A DNA stretch of 64,000 bases, from contig JAIEPX010000014.1 of NCBI GenBank assembly GCA_019748175.1, positions 62,001 through 126,000 on the forward strand. Direction: 5' to 3'. The notes beneath the pieces were generated by a model that was not told the DNA's origin, made no database searches, and saw only the letters and a program-made list of their open reading frames with translations. Source of the DNA: Gammaproteobacteria bacterium. GTDB taxonomy: Bacteria; Pseudomonadota; Gammaproteobacteria; JAIEPX01. A program made the position numbers and the translations under genes. Positions 53,849 to 62,890 of the stretch are shown piece by piece. Positions within the stretch are counted from its first letter, which is position 1. Each line of letters begins with the position of its first letter.

Positions 53849-54766
53849 TCAAGTGTGCCGAATCGCCAATCGTTTTGCATCTCGTAAAGGAGGACTGCCA
53901 AACATACGTGTATATTCTCGGTTAAATTGTGAAGTACTCTTATATCCAACTGTAAAAGCTGAAGTCTCGGCAGTTTTAGCTTCATCGATCATTAAGCGTC
54001 TTGCTTCTAATAAACGCAGACGTTTTTGATATTGAATTGGGCTCATTGCAGTAATTTTTTTAAAGTGCTTAAAAAAAGCAGAGCGACTCATGTTGGCTTC
54101 TTCTGCTAAAGCTTCTATATTGATATCATGACTCAATTCAGAATTTAAGGTATAAATTGCCTGAGATACTTTATGCATAATGCTGCCAGAGCGCACGGAC
54201 TGTCGAATGATAGGGCCATCTTCACTTTTTAATAAATGGTACAGCATTTCTTTGATGGCCAAGGGTCCAATAATTGCTGCATCCTCTGGTGCTTGTATAA
54301 GTTTTGCTAAACGAATTGCAACTTCCATCATTTTATCACTGGCCTTTCCGATAAAAATTGCACGTACAGAATTTTTTATATCTTGCGAACTGTCTTGTTC
54401 TAGTTGAGCAGATAATTCGCTAAGCATGAGTGGATCAATGCGCATAACTAAAGATAAAAATGGCTGCTTTGAAGATACTAAACGAACTCTGCTAGTAACT
54501 TGCAGCTCAATAGGAGTCGCGATGTAATGCCCTGCTTGTATGTGATAAACGTCACGGCCCATCATTAGTTCTTTATAACCTTGTAAAACAATACCAAAAG
54601 ATGGCCACCAGCGATGCTTCGAATATTGCGACGGCTGAGAGATTTTTATGCAGTGCACACTTGGAACAGGTAATTCATTCAATCCTTCTTTAGGAGAAGT
54701 AAGATTGATTAGCATAGCTAAATCAGAAGGCAAGTTTTGCATTACAACCCCTACAAATGTAGTCAT
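53849..54766 (-). CDS. AraC-family transcriptional regulator
   Basis: A 305-residue protein with an N-terminal AraC-type cupin-like domain (about 20-180) and two C-terminal helix-turn-helix units (about 205-300; NIEALAEEANMSRSAFFKHFKK, then SPIQYQKRLRLLEARRLM and TVGYKSTSQFNREYTRMFG). It is divergent from the NmrA-like gene with a 125-base intergenic region, and likely controls it, as in many AraC/NmrA pairs (inference). Confidence 0.9.
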   Translation of the reverse strand: MTTFVGVVMQNLPSDLAMLINLTSPKEGLNELPVPSVHCIKISQPSQYSKHRWWPSFGIVLQGYKELMMGRDVYHIQAGHYIATPIELQVTSRVRLVSSKQPFLSLVMRIDPLMLSELSAQLEQDSSQDIKNSVRAIFIGKASDKMMEVAIRLAKLIQAPEDAAIIGPLAIKEMLYHLLKSEDGPIIRQSVRSGSIMHKVSQAIYTLNSELSHDINIEALAEEANMSRSAFFKHFKKITAMSPIQYQKRLRLLEARRLMIDEAKTAETSAFTVGYKSTSQFNREYTRMFGSPPLRDAKRLAIRHT

Positions 54767-54891
54767 TTTAGCTCACCGCAGATTATTAGGCAATAAATAA
54801 AGACTTTTGAGAATTCACTTTCTACAAACGCAGCAATATACTAATTTTGCTTTGTTACACAATCTCAACCACAAACGAAAGGAGTAATATT

Positions 54892-55872
54892 ATGTTTTTA
54901 AAAGAACCATCTGAGAGCGCATTTTTCGCCAAAAGTCAGAGTGTATTTTTTGTAGCAGGAATTACTGGCAATGTTGGGAGTGCTACCGCACGTCAATTGC
55001 TCGCTGCAGGACATAAAGTACGCACTGTGTGCCGTAATCCAGATAAAGCTGTTGAATGGTCTAGTCAGGGCGTTGATGTGCGCCAGGGAGACTTCAATGA
55101 TTCAGCAGTTCTCGCGAAAGCTATGACTGGTGTTGCAGCAGCTTACTTAATGTTGCCTCCTACATTAGTTTACTCGTCAGACTTTTCAAAAAAAATGATT
55201 GCAGGTTTTAGCGAAGCTCTTCGCTTAGCATCACCACCACGACTAGTAGTGTTGTCTTCAATAGGGTCAGAGCAAACTAGCAAGCTTGGGGTTATAACTT
55301 CCACTCATTTGCTTGAACAAGCATTCAGTAATCTATCAATTCCAACAGCATTTATTCGAGCAGGTAGTTTCATTGAAAATTATACACATGGCATGAAGTG
55401 GATAGCTTTAACTGGTAAGCTTGAATTCTTCATGGCTCCAACAGAGCGTGCCATTCCAATGATTGCAACTGATGACATCGGCAAAGAAGTGGCTCGATTA
55501 TTAGTTAAAGGGTGGCATGGTAATAAAATCGTGGAACTTGGTTCTCCGATAAGTCCAAACGATCTTGCTCGTGACATGAGCGTGGTGCTCGGCAAGCAAA
55601 TTGAAGCAGTGGCTGTTTCTCGCGAAAAATGGGCAACTAAAATGGAATCATTTGGTTTAGCGCCAGGTACAACTAAGGCTTATGAAGAAGCAATGGATGG
55701 TTTTAATTCAGGATGGATTCATTTTGGTGTACCCGGCACTGAACATATTGCTGGCACAACCTCACCCGCTGAAGTATTTGAGAAGGCTAGAAAAGTGCAA
55801 AATGTAAGTATAGATATTGTAGAGTCATCATCACTTAATATAATGCAAAGTCTTAACCTATCTAATAATTAA
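54892..55872 (+). CDS. NmrA-like NAD(P)-binding protein
   Basis: An atypical SDR with Rossmann motif VAGITGNVGSATARQLLAAGHKV, LMLPPTL at the substrate region and VVLSSIGSEQ. The start at 54892 is chosen because AAAGGAG lies about 8 bases upstream; the ATG at 54847 would add 15 residues without a ribosome-binding site. The protein is 326 residues from this start. NmrA-like proteins are redox-sensing or act as azoreductase- and quinone reductase-like enzymes; this one's substrate is unknown. Confidence 0.87.
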   Translation: MFLKEPSESAFFAKSQSVFFVAGITGNVGSATARQLLAAGHKVRTVCRNPDKAVEWSSQGVDVRQGDFNDSAVLAKAMTGVAAAYLMLPPTLVYSSDFSKKMIAGFSEALRLASPPRLVVLSSIGSEQTSKLGVITSTHLLEQAFSNLSIPTAFIRAGSFIENYTHGMKWIALTGKLEFFMAPTERAIPMIATDDIGKEVARLLVKGWHGNKIVELGSPISPNDLARDMSVVLGKQIEAVAVSREKWATKMESFGLAPGTTKAYEEAMDGFNSGWIHFGVPGTEHIAGTTSPAEVFEKARKVQNVSIDIVESSSLNIMQSLNLSNN

Positions 55873-56018
55873 GAGCTAACGCATTCCTGCAAAAAACTTT
55901 ATGAAGGTCAAGAGATTGGCCTTCATTATAGTTCAATAGTAAATTCAAAGCTCGGATCTTTACATTTTTATAATCAATGAATTATGAAAATTTCAATAAC
56001 AAAGTTTTATGCTCCCAC

Positions 56019-57329
56019 CTATTTTTTAGCCGCTGAAACAACCTGTTGTTGTTGTTTGAATCCAGGATTAGAGTGTTCACGAAGTAAATCAAATCCGTTT
56101 TGTCGTTCTTGAGTCGCGTTTTGTCCCGCTCTTACCCATTTTGTTGACCTATCAGATAATGAAGAGGGTGAAGCGTTATGTTTGTCATCTTCTTTTGTTG
56201 TGCACACTGACATGTTCTTGTGTTCGACATTCGCTTTTTTATGTATTATAGGATCGCCTTCAACTCGTACGCATTTCACATTATCTTGGTTTAGTTGCAT
56301 TACCGCTTCTTGTGCTTCAAAATCACCGTTGATACCTTTATTCAGAATATATTTAACAAGCTGTGTTTCGCCAATTTTTGTTTTTATTTCTTGTAAAAGT
56401 GCCATCGCAGGTTTTTTTAACAAAGCTTCAAGGTCAATCATTTTAACTGCATCAGCTAGAGATTTAGGTGTTCTGAATAAAACAACTTTAACCTCTTTTT
56501 CTGAATTATTTTTTAGTTGTAAGGCGGTTTCAGCTGCTACTGTTCCTCCAAAAGATTCGCCATAAAATGAAATGTCTTTAGGGCTCACGCCCATGCGATC
56601 TGTCACATAATTTGTTGTTGTCAATGCATCGTTTATAAAATGCTGTTTAGAACTTGGATTATCCCTGTAGTTAAAGGCGACAACATTACAGCCCGTCTCT
56701 CGAGCAATTTCAAAAACACGTTCTAATTGTTGTTGATCTTGAAAATTTCCTTTTTGACCTTGAAAAGCTATAATAGTTTTAGTTGTTGGTGGGTCTGCTT
56801 CAACTTTTAGACCCGAGACTCTTGCGCCGTCTTCCGTGATGATTGTAAGAGGGCTATGTTTTGGATCTCCAGCTAACTGACTTACCACAGATAAATTTTG
56901 TTTGAAGGTTTCGTCTGGAATCGTTGGGCGATCCGTTAATATAACAGAACAAATTATTCTTCCTATAACGACTGATGCGAGATTTACAGTTGATTTGCTT
57001 TCGGTGTAATTTGGATCGACAAAAGTTTCTGTGGTTGTCTCTCCTAGCATGCGTTCTTGTTTACTTTTTTTGGATCCGGAACTATCTGCTCTGGGACTTT
57101 CTTCTGAAGTGGCTGCTTGTGATTCAGGAAGTCCCATGCGAGCAAGTTTACTTCTTTGTGAGACATCTGCTTGGGCTCTTGGGCTTCGTTCTCTTTTGCC
57201 TAATAGTGCATCCGCATTGTTTTCGTTTGAATGTACAGCAGTCGGTCCAGGTGGTTTTTCACCCGCTAATTGTTCTAATTTATTCTTTCTTTTTGGAGGT
57301 TCTTTCCCCGCGCCTTTCTCATGACTCAT
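56019..57329 (-). CDS. Alpha/beta-hydrolase effector-like protein with SPR-rich N-terminus
   Basis: The start at 57329 (MSHEKGAGKEPPKRKNK) is preferred over 57371 because AGAGG lies just upstream; this gives 436 residues. Residues about 1-100 are basic and disordered with two S-P-R motifs (RSPRAQ, ESPRAD), like the LRR family at 1314-16000. About 130-330 are an alpha/beta-hydrolase: nucleophile elbow FYGESFGGT and strand pattern VVAFNYRDNP. A His- and Asp-containing C-terminal part follows, but the acid and base are not certain. No signal peptide is seen. A translocated lipase/esterase or peptidase effector is plausible. A TATAAT at about 57360 may be its -10 box. Confidence 0.7.
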   Translation of the reverse strand: MSHEKGAGKEPPKRKNKLEQLAGEKPPGPTAVHSNENNADALLGKRERSPRAQADVSQRSKLARMGLPESQAATSEESPRADSSGSKKSKQERMLGETTTETFVDPNYTESKSTVNLASVVIGRIICSVILTDRPTIPDETFKQNLSVVSQLAGDPKHSPLTIITEDGARVSGLKVEADPPTTKTIIAFQGQKGNFQDQQQLERVFEIARETGCNVVAFNYRDNPSSKQHFINDALTTTNYVTDRMGVSPKDISFYGESFGGTVAAETALQLKNNSEKEVKVVLFRTPKSLADAVKMIDLEALLKKPAMALLQEIKTKIGETQLVKYILNKGINGDFEAQEAVMQLNQDNVKCVRVEGDPIIHKKANVEHKNMSVCTTKEDDKHNASPSSLSDRSTKWVRAGQNATQERQNGFDLLREHSNPGFKQQQQVVSAAKK

Positions 57330-57456
57330 ACTATTACCTCTCATCCTATGCCTATGGTAATTATAGTACATTTCATAGGGTTATTAGGGGCGCTCGAAAG
57401 GCAGGCGAGACAGGCTTTTAGGGGGGGCTTAAAGTGGGGGCTACGATGTGAGGTCT

Positions 57457-57861
57457 TTAATCTTCACCGCTGGGAGTTTTTCGTAGTTTTTTGACTCCGG
57501 CATGTTGTTTTTTATCGGCGAGCATTTTGAGCTTTGAACGTCGTGAGCGGCGGCGTTTTTGGCGGCGGATTTTTTCAGCCTCTTGTTGATGTTGGCTTTT
57601 TTTCTCAAAAAGTTGTTCTTCGATTTTCTCAATGAGTCGACGGCGAGCATGAAAACGATTTTCTTCGCGCATGCGTGATTTTTGACATTTTATTTCGAGT
57701 CCAGTAGGAATATGTTTCAAATAAACACATGAGGCCGTTTTTTGTAATTTTTGTCCGCCATGTCCAGAGCCTATGATAAATTTTTCAACAAGATCAGAAT
57801 CAGCAATGTTAAGTTGTTGCATTTGATTATTGAGTTGTTTCCACTTATTCAGTGTGATCAT
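57457..57861 (-). CDS. Peptide chain release factor-like protein (GGQ domain only)
   Basis: A 134-residue protein with an RF-1-type peptidyl-hydrolase domain: GSGHGGQKLQKTASCVYL contains the GGQ that triggers peptidyl-tRNA hydrolysis. It lacks codon-recognition domains, and the C-terminal 45 residues are highly basic (RRQKRRRSRRSK), as in ribosome-rescue proteins such as ArfB. The start at 57861 overlaps the rhomboid stop as ATGA; a longer reading from 57960 would run inside the rhomboid gene. It could be a stalled-ribosome rescue factor, though it is not clearly ArfB or PrfH. Confidence 0.8.
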   Translation of the reverse strand: MITLNKWKQLNNQMQQLNIADSDLVEKFIIGSGHGGQKLQKTASCVYLKHIPTGLEIKCQKSRMREENRFHARRRLIEKIEEQLFEKKSQHQQEAEKIRRQKRRRSRRSKLKMLADKKQHAGVKKLRKTPSGED

Positions 57862-58472
57862 TTTGATATTCCAAATAATGCGCCATAATGTAGTAAGAGA
57901 GGTGGCGCGTAATAATAGGCAGCAATGCCGCTTGCAAATCCAGATAAGTGAGCCTCCCAAGAGACTTCGCGTTTGTCAGGAAATAAATCGAGTAATAGTC
58001 CACCAAAATAGTACAAACTAATAGCGCCTAATACGAGCGACATAATGGTTTGTTCATTATAGGCTTGAATAATGAGATAACTCCAGTAACCCATAATGAG
58101 TCCGCTGGCGCCTAAATGAAAAGCGGGTCGTCCAATAATCCAAACTACAATTCCACTTCCGATTACAATGAATGCAGTCACAAAATAAAAAATTGCAAAT
58201 CCTTTTAGAAATACAAGATTTGCCAAAATGAATAAAGGGAAAGTATTAAAAAATAAGTGATTAAAATGTCCGTGTAAAATAGGAGAAACTGGAATGCCGA
58301 TTAATCCCCACAAACGACGAGGATATACGCCGAAGATATTTAATCGTGAACCAAGAACCCACCAATTCACAAAATTGATAACCCACATTATCGCAATAGC
58401 GGTTAAAAGGAAAAAAGAATTGACTTCCATTGCGTTGATGAGAGCCGTTAAATTTGCAATAATATCGTTCAT
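57858..58472 (-). CDS. Rhomboid-family intramembrane serine protease
   Basis: A 204-residue polytopic protein with six or so membrane segments. The catalytic Ser is in HLGASGLIMG and the His in EAHLSGFASG, with HGHFNHLFFNTFPLF in the first signature. Both key residues are intact. Rhomboids cleave transmembrane substrates; the target is unknown. Its TGA overlaps the next gene's ATG. Confidence 0.92.
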   Translation of the reverse strand: MNDIIANLTALINAMEVNSFFLLTAIAIMWVINFVNWWVLGSRLNIFGVYPRRLWGLIGIPVSPILHGHFNHLFFNTFPLFILANLVFLKGFAIFYFVTAFIVIGSGIVVWIIGRPAFHLGASGLIMGYWSYLIIQAYNEQTIMSLVLGAISLYYFGGLLLDLFPDKREVSWEAHLSGFASGIAAYYYAPPLLLHYGALFGISK

Positions 58473-58490
58473 AAAAACCCTTTTTCTAAC

Positions 58491-59096
58491 TTATTCACTT
58501 TTTTGAGTATGATAGATTTCTTCATCAGTGACAATCCAATCGAGTCTCACATCCCATGCATCGCCTTCTAAATGATCTTGTTGTTGAAAATCATACGCGA
58601 AACCTACCAATTGCGGATGTCTAGTCTGATTGGGTTCATTTAAAAATGCAAAGGTTCGATCATAATAGCCAACGCCCATGCCAAGTCGTGTTCCTGTTGT
58701 GTCGAAAGCCACAAGTGGTACTAACACAAGCTCTAATTTTTCTGGTGCAATGATTTTATGTTCATCTTGTAGTGGTTCAGGAATTCCATAGCGGTTTTTT
58801 ATGAGTATGTCTTCAAGTTCGTAGCGCACTATAACCAAATGTTTAAGATCGGTAGTTGCGAGCGCAGGGAGGTAACAAATTTTATTTTGTGATGTGGCTA
58901 AATCTATCAGGGGTGTAGGGTCGATTTCGCCATCATGAGCGATGTAAAAAGCGATATGTTCAGACTGTTGCCAAAGCGATGTGCTGATAAGGCGCTCGCA
59001 AGCTTCTTGGCTGGCATGATGAATTTCGTCATAGGTTAAGGCTCGCCGTTTAGCGAGAATGGTGGATCGAACGGCGCTTTTTGTTAGAAGATTCAT
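58491..59096 (-). CDS. ygfA: 5-formyltetrahydrofolate cyclo-ligase
   Basis: A 201-residue protein converting 5-formyl-THF to 5,10-methenyl-THF. The motif GMGVGYYDR (about 145-153) is diagnostic, as are the N-terminal RR and IAFYIAHDGEIDPTPLI. It lies directly downstream of 6S RNA on the same strand, as in Escherichia coli ssrS-ygfA, and probably is expressed from the 6S transcript. Confidence 0.94.
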   Translation of the reverse strand: MNLLTKSAVRSTILAKRRALTYDEIHHASQEACERLISTSLWQQSEHIAFYIAHDGEIDPTPLIDLATSQNKICYLPALATTDLKHLVIVRYELEDILIKNRYGIPEPLQDEHKIIAPEKLELVLVPLVAFDTTGTRLGMGVGYYDRTFAFLNEPNQTRHPQLVGFAYDFQQQDHLEGDAWDVRLDWIVTDEEIYHTQKSE

Positions 59097-59097
59097 G

Positions 59098-59279
59098 GTT
59101 TGCCTCCGTGGTACCGGTGCGAACGACTATTCTGAACCCTTTGGTTCAGGTGGGGTAATCGGTATCGAATTAGGCTTTCCAGTGAAGGACATGCACACCG
59201 CGATACTATACAAACCCCGAGTCTTACGCAGTAACGGTTCAAGAATAACTGCCCGCTTGTCGTATACCAGAGAGGCAAT
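59098..59279 (-). ncRNA. ssrS: 6S RNA
   Basis: About 182 bases between zapA and ygfA, the conserved position. The ends pair (TTGCCTC near 59278 with GAGGCAA near 59098). Sequence features of gammaproteobacterial 6S are present: CAAGCGGGCAG near the 5' end, and the hairpin CTGAACC-AAA-GGGTTCAG near the 3' side. 6S RNA mimics an open promoter and binds sigma-70 RNA polymerase in stationary phase. Exact ends are estimated. Confidence 0.9.
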
Positions 59280-59282
59280 TTA

Positions 59283-59311
59283 ATTCTAGCTCAACTTTCG
59301 GAATTTTGCCA
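59283..59311 (-). promoter_or_regulatory. 6S RNA promoter
   Basis: Minus strand TGGCAA (59311-59306), 17 bases, TAGAAT (59288-59283), a few bases before the 6S 5' end. Spacing is ideal for sigma-70. Confidence 0.6.
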
Positions 59312-59368
59312 CTCCGTAATTCTACTCATTTTCTGTTGTTCTTATATCTGGGTCAATACTCAACCAAT

Positions 59369-59683
59369 TTAAGCAGTTTCTTCTGCGAGTGCTTTTTCAA
59401 TTTTGTTGTGAAGATTTTGAATTCGATTACTAATAGTTTCCATAAAACTATGGCTTTGTTTTTTTTCTGATTTTAAATCGTAAACAACGTTTAATGCGGC
59501 AATCGCAGCAATTCTATCGAGACTTTGAACTTTCCCGCTATTTGCAACTTCCCGCATTTGTGAATCGAGATATACTGCAGCATTTTGCAAATCTACTACT
59601 TTATCAGGTGGACATTTCACTTGAAAATCGCGCCCTAATAATTTCACGGTAACAGTATTGCCTGTGTTAGTTATATCATTCAT
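59369..59683 (-). CDS. zapA: Cell division protein ZapA
   Basis: A 104-residue FtsZ-ring stabiliser from the start at 59683, supported by TTAGGAG about ten bases upstream; a longer reading from 59713 adds ten unrelated residues. Family features include VTVKLLGRDFQVKCPP, RIAAIAALNVVYDL and a C-terminal coiled coil. It overlaps the zapB-like gene by 8 bases. Confidence 0.92.
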   Translation of the reverse strand: MNDITNTGNTVTVKLLGRDFQVKCPPDKVVDLQNAAVYLDSQMREVANSGKVQSLDRIAAIAALNVVYDLKSEKKQSHSFMETISNRIQNLHNKIEKALAEETA

Positions 59684-59882
59684 TGATGTCACTCCTAAGT
59701 TGGGAAAGAACACGTTTAATCTTGCTTGCAGCTATTAAATTTTTGTCTTGTAGTTGTGCGCGTTCTTGTGTCATGCGAAATAATTTTTGGCGCAAACTTT
59801 GGTTTTCCAGTTTCAAATGTCGCCGATCGTGAAGCAGCGCCTCAATGCGTTGATCTAAATTAGCCAGATCTACATCATTCAT
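59676..59882 (-). CDS. ZapB-like coiled-coil protein (TIGR02449 type)
   Basis: A 68-residue, almost entirely coiled-coil protein (heptads from about 8 to 62: LDQRIEALLHDRRHLKLENQSLRQKL pattern). It matches the small TIGR02449 family typically encoded just upstream of zapA. Overlap with zapA suggests coupled expression and a role in the Z-ring, as with ZapB. Confidence 0.82.
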   Translation of the reverse strand: MNDVDLANLDQRIEALLHDRRHLKLENQSLRQKLFRMTQERAQLQDKNLIAASKIKRVLSQLRSDINE

Positions 59883-59985
59883 CCTAAATGACCTCTTTGT
59901 TCAAATAACACTACCTGTAAAGTCCAGTCTATGAAGTTTGCAACTACTCTGCAACTAGAGACAAACACTCATATTTTGCCAATCT

Positions 59986-60057
59986 CGCGTCAAAAATGGG
60001 ATTAAAAATGCTCATGTACATGAGTAGACTCCGCTTTTTAATCCCGTTTTTGAAGCG
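59986..60057. repeat. 72-base imperfect hairpin enclosing a 14-bp palindrome
   Basis: The 23-base arms 59986-60008 and 60035-60057 pair at about 21 of 23 positions. The loop contains the perfect palindrome CTCATGTACATGAG (60011-60024). Similar AT/GC-patterned structures occur between genes in many gammaproteobacteria, as I recall, so it may be a conserved RNA or a repeat family. Confidence 0.65.
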
Positions 60058-60249
60058 ACCTTGACTAAAATCTGAGCGTTTAACCATTCTCAAGTTGCAT
60101 TCTGAGTAGCTACTCAAGTTTTTTACACTCTGTTTAGCATCATGCCCAACAGAAAAAAAGAATCAAGTACCTTGGCTCTAAATTAATCAATGGCTTATCT
60201 TAGTGATCTTCATTCAAAGGGTCAAGTTGTTGTTCTAGCTTCTTCCGCA

Positions 60250-60266
60250 TTAACCGGGAGATGCTG
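60250..60266. repeat. Dispersed repeat tip
   Basis: TTAACCGGGAGATGCTG, the exact reverse complement of the tip at 33274-33290 and 40747-40763. Only this end is conserved here. Confidence 0.6.
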
Positions 60267-60285
60267 TGCGAGGACCTCCATTGAG

Positions 60286-60294
60286 TGATATAAT
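60286..60294 (+). promoter_or_regulatory. Extended -10 promoter of pepP operon
   Basis: TGATATAAT is an extended -10 (TGnTATAAT) about 34 bases before the pepP start. No good -35 is seen, consistent with an extended -10 promoter. Confidence 0.55.
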
Positions 60295-60327
60295 GTAACT
60301 ATCAGTTTTAAAAAGTGGGTTTAATTT

Positions 60328-61656
60328 ATGATAGATCGATCAGCGTTTGCTCAAAGAAGGCAGCAGTTACTGGATCAGTGTGAACCAGGGAGTGTAGTGA
60401 TTCTCTCGAGTGCGAAAGAGCAAGTTCGCAATAGCGATGTGATGTTTCCATTTCGTCAAAACAGCGATTTTTATTATTTGACAGGCTTTCCAGAAGACGA
60501 TGCTATAGTCGTGTTGCGACGTGGTGTTACTAAAAATGACATGATTTTATTCTGCAAAGTACCTGATCCCGTGCGCGAACGCTGGACGGGTCCAATTATC
60601 GGACAAACGCGAGCATGTCAGGAATATGGCGCCAATGAAGCCTATCCGATTGGATCCCTTGCTGAAAAAATGCCTGAATTATTGGCTAATCATGGTCAGG
60701 TTTATAGTTTGTTGGAAGCTTCTGATCCTCTTTCAAGTCAGCTTATACAGTGGCTTGCCAATTTGCGAGCTAAAGTGCGAACTGGTGTGCAAGCGCCAGA
60801 CCGATTAATGGATTTAAGACCTATTTTGCATGAAATGAGGCTTCATAAATCGGCTCACGAAATAGAATTAATGCGAAAAGCAGCTGCAATTACTGCGCAT
60901 GGCCATCTTCGTGCGATGCAAACTGTGCGTCCGAATAGTTTTGAATACCAGTTAGAAGCTGAGCTTGTGGCGGAATTTATTCGTCATGGTGCGCGTGAGC
61001 AAGCGTATCCTCCAATCGTAGGTAGTGGTGCGAATAGTTGTATATTGCATTACGGAGATAATGTTGCGCCGTTGCTCGATGGTGATCTAGTGCTCATTGA
61101 TGCAGGCTGTGAGTGGCAATGTTATGCAAGTGATGTGACCAGAACACTTCCGGTGAATGGACGTTTTTCGCCCGAACAAAAAGCAATTTATGAACTTGTT
61201 TTGGAAGCTCAAACTGCAGTTATAGCAAAAGTTTCCCCAGGCGTTCGATGGGATCATCTTCAAGAAACAGCAGTCAACATAATTACTCGAGGTTTAGTTC
61301 GTTTAGGAATTTTGTCGGGTAAGGTCGATCAATTAATTCAAGATAAGGCGTATACACCTTTTTATATGCACAATATTGGACACTGGATAGGCTTAGATGT
61401 TCATGATGTGGGGGCTTACAAAATTAAGGGCGAATGGCGCACATTAGGCGCAGGCATTGTGCTCACGGTTGAACCTGGTATTTACATCAGTGCAGGAGAG
61501 CCAGGAGTTGATCCAAAATGGTGGAATATTGGTGTGCGAATTGAGGATGACGTGTTAGTGACGCCTACGGGGCACGAGGTGCTGACGGCGCAAATTCCAA
61601 AAACTATTGAAGAGATTGAGGCGATTATTGCCGGTCAGACTGTAGAGGCTCGATAA
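60328..61656 (+). CDS. pepP: Xaa-Pro aminopeptidase PepP
   Basis: A 442-residue metalloaminopeptidase removing N-terminal residues before proline. An N-terminal AMP_N domain (about 1-140) precedes the pita-bread catalytic domain with Mn ligands in LIDAGCEW, ASDVTRT, HNIGHWIGLDVHD, VLTVEPGIY and GVRIEDD. It heads the pepP-ubiH-ubiI operon, conserved in gammaproteobacteria. Only 1 base separates it from ubiH. Confidence 0.95.
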   Translation: MIDRSAFAQRRQQLLDQCEPGSVVILSSAKEQVRNSDVMFPFRQNSDFYYLTGFPEDDAIVVLRRGVTKNDMILFCKVPDPVRERWTGPIIGQTRACQEYGANEAYPIGSLAEKMPELLANHGQVYSLLEASDPLSSQLIQWLANLRAKVRTGVQAPDRLMDLRPILHEMRLHKSAHEIELMRKAAAITAHGHLRAMQTVRPNSFEYQLEAELVAEFIRHGAREQAYPPIVGSGANSCILHYGDNVAPLLDGDLVLIDAGCEWQCYASDVTRTLPVNGRFSPEQKAIYELVLEAQTAVIAKVSPGVRWDHLQETAVNIITRGLVRLGILSGKVDQLIQDKAYTPFYMHNIGHWIGLDVHDVGAYKIKGEWRTLGAGIVLTVEPGIYISAGEPGVDPKWWNIGVRIEDDVLVTPTGHEVLTAQIPKTIEEIEAIIAGQTVEAR

Positions 61657-61657
61657 A

Positions 61658-62890
61658 GTGCGTGATGAATGTGATGTAAAAAATTTTGATGTCATTATTG
61701 TTGGTGGAGGATTAGTTGGCGCCACTTTAGCTCTGGCTTTAAATTCATATCGTGTTGCACTATTAGAAGCTCAACCGCGTCATTATTCTGATGAGAATAT
61801 TCCAGGTGGTGAGCGAGCCATTGTTTTATCCGCGTCCAGTAAAAATATTTTATCAGCGCTCAATATTTGGCCTTCTATATCGCCTTATGTTGAATCTGTA
61901 AACGAAGTTAAAGTGACTGATAAAGGATACTTTGGTCAGGTTAGAATGTCAGCCAAAGAAGAAGAATTATCAGCATTAGGTTATGTTGTACAAGCGAAAT
62001 ATTTACAAATTCAATTATCGCGATTACTGGATGAGCATGAAAATATCACTGTTTTTTACCAATCAAAATGTGAAGAGCTAATTAATGATGATTCTTGTGC
62101 GCGTGTGAAATTTCAATCTCCTGAAGGAGAACATCAAATTAGTGCAAATTTGGTTGTGGCTGCTGATGGACATTATTCGGCTGTGCGACAATTGTTGGGA
62201 ATAGCCGTTAATTCTGTTGATTACCAACAAAGTGCCATCGTGAGTAATATTGAGTTAGCTCGAGATCATAAACATATTGCGTATGAACGATTTACTCCAA
62301 CGGGTCCCATTGCGTTATTACCGTTAGGTGAAAAAAAATCAACATTGGTATGGACAGTGCCACATTCACAAGTGAACGCAGTTATGGCATTAAGCCAAGA
62401 AGAGTTTATTGAAAAAGTACAAGCGATATTTGGCTACCGATTAGGCCGATTTATGGAAGCTACACCACCCGTTGTTTTTCCTATTGTGATGCATCGAGCA
62501 ACAGAGCTCGTGAGAAAACGTATCGTGTTAATTGGGAACGCAGCTAATGCAATTCATCCTATTGCTGGGCAGGGGTTGAATTTAGGGTTGAGAGATGTTG
62601 CAGTGTTGGTTGAAATACTCAATGAGCAAGGTTTTTCTCACATTGAAAAAAGTTTGTGTGATTATGTAGACAGGCGACGTGCTGATCATTTGCAAATTAT
62701 CAATATTACTCATAGTTTAGTCGGCTTTTTCACCAATGCATTCTTTCCATTAACGACGGCAAGAAATATTGGGATGACAGTGATGGATTGTGTGCCCATG
62801 GCAAAGCGTTGGTTATCTAAACGCTCTTTGGGACAGGTTGGCTACATTAGCCCTTTATCTTGTGGAGTATCGATGCATGTCGACGAATAA
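61658..62890 (+). CDS. ubiH: Ubiquinone biosynthesis hydroxylase UbiH (GTG start)
   Basis: A 410-residue FAD-dependent monooxygenase for C-6 hydroxylation in ubiquinone synthesis. FAD-binding IVGGGLVGATLALAL is at the N-terminus, and GNAANAIHPIAGQGLNLGLRD carries the GNAA variant characteristic of UbiH. The start is GTG at 61658. It overlaps ubiI by 14 bases. Implies aerobic respiration. Confidence 0.92.
   Translation: MRDECDVKNFDVIIVGGGLVGATLALALNSYRVALLEAQPRHYSDENIPGGERAIVLSASSKNILSALNIWPSISPYVESVNEVKVTDKGYFGQVRMSAKEEELSALGYVVQAKYLQIQLSRLLDEHENITVFYQSKCEELINDDSCARVKFQSPEGEHQISANLVVAADGHYSAVRQLLGIAVNSVDYQQSAIVSNIELARDHKHIAYERFTPTGPIALLPLGEKKSTLVWTVPHSQVNAVMALSQEEFIEKVQAIFGYRLGRFMEATPPVVFPIVMHRATELVRKRIVLIGNAANAIHPIAGQGLNLGLRDVAVLVEILNEQGFSHIEKSLCDYVDRRRADHLQIINITHSLVGFFTNAFFPLTTARNIGMTVMDCVPMAKRWLSKRSLGQVGYISPLSCGVSMHVDE

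Larger units (their letters stand above)
59883..60327. other. 445-base noncoding region before pepP
   Basis: No credible gene. It contains a large imperfect hairpin (59986-60057), one tip of the dispersed repeat (60250-60266) and the pepP promoter (60286-60294). It separates the divergent zapB-like-zapA unit and pepP. Confidence 0.7.

Noticed and set aside
57861..57960. Extended N-terminus of the release-factor-like gene
   Set aside because: The 33 extra codons lie inside the rhomboid reading frame, and the ATGA overlap start at 57861 matches the domain boundary.
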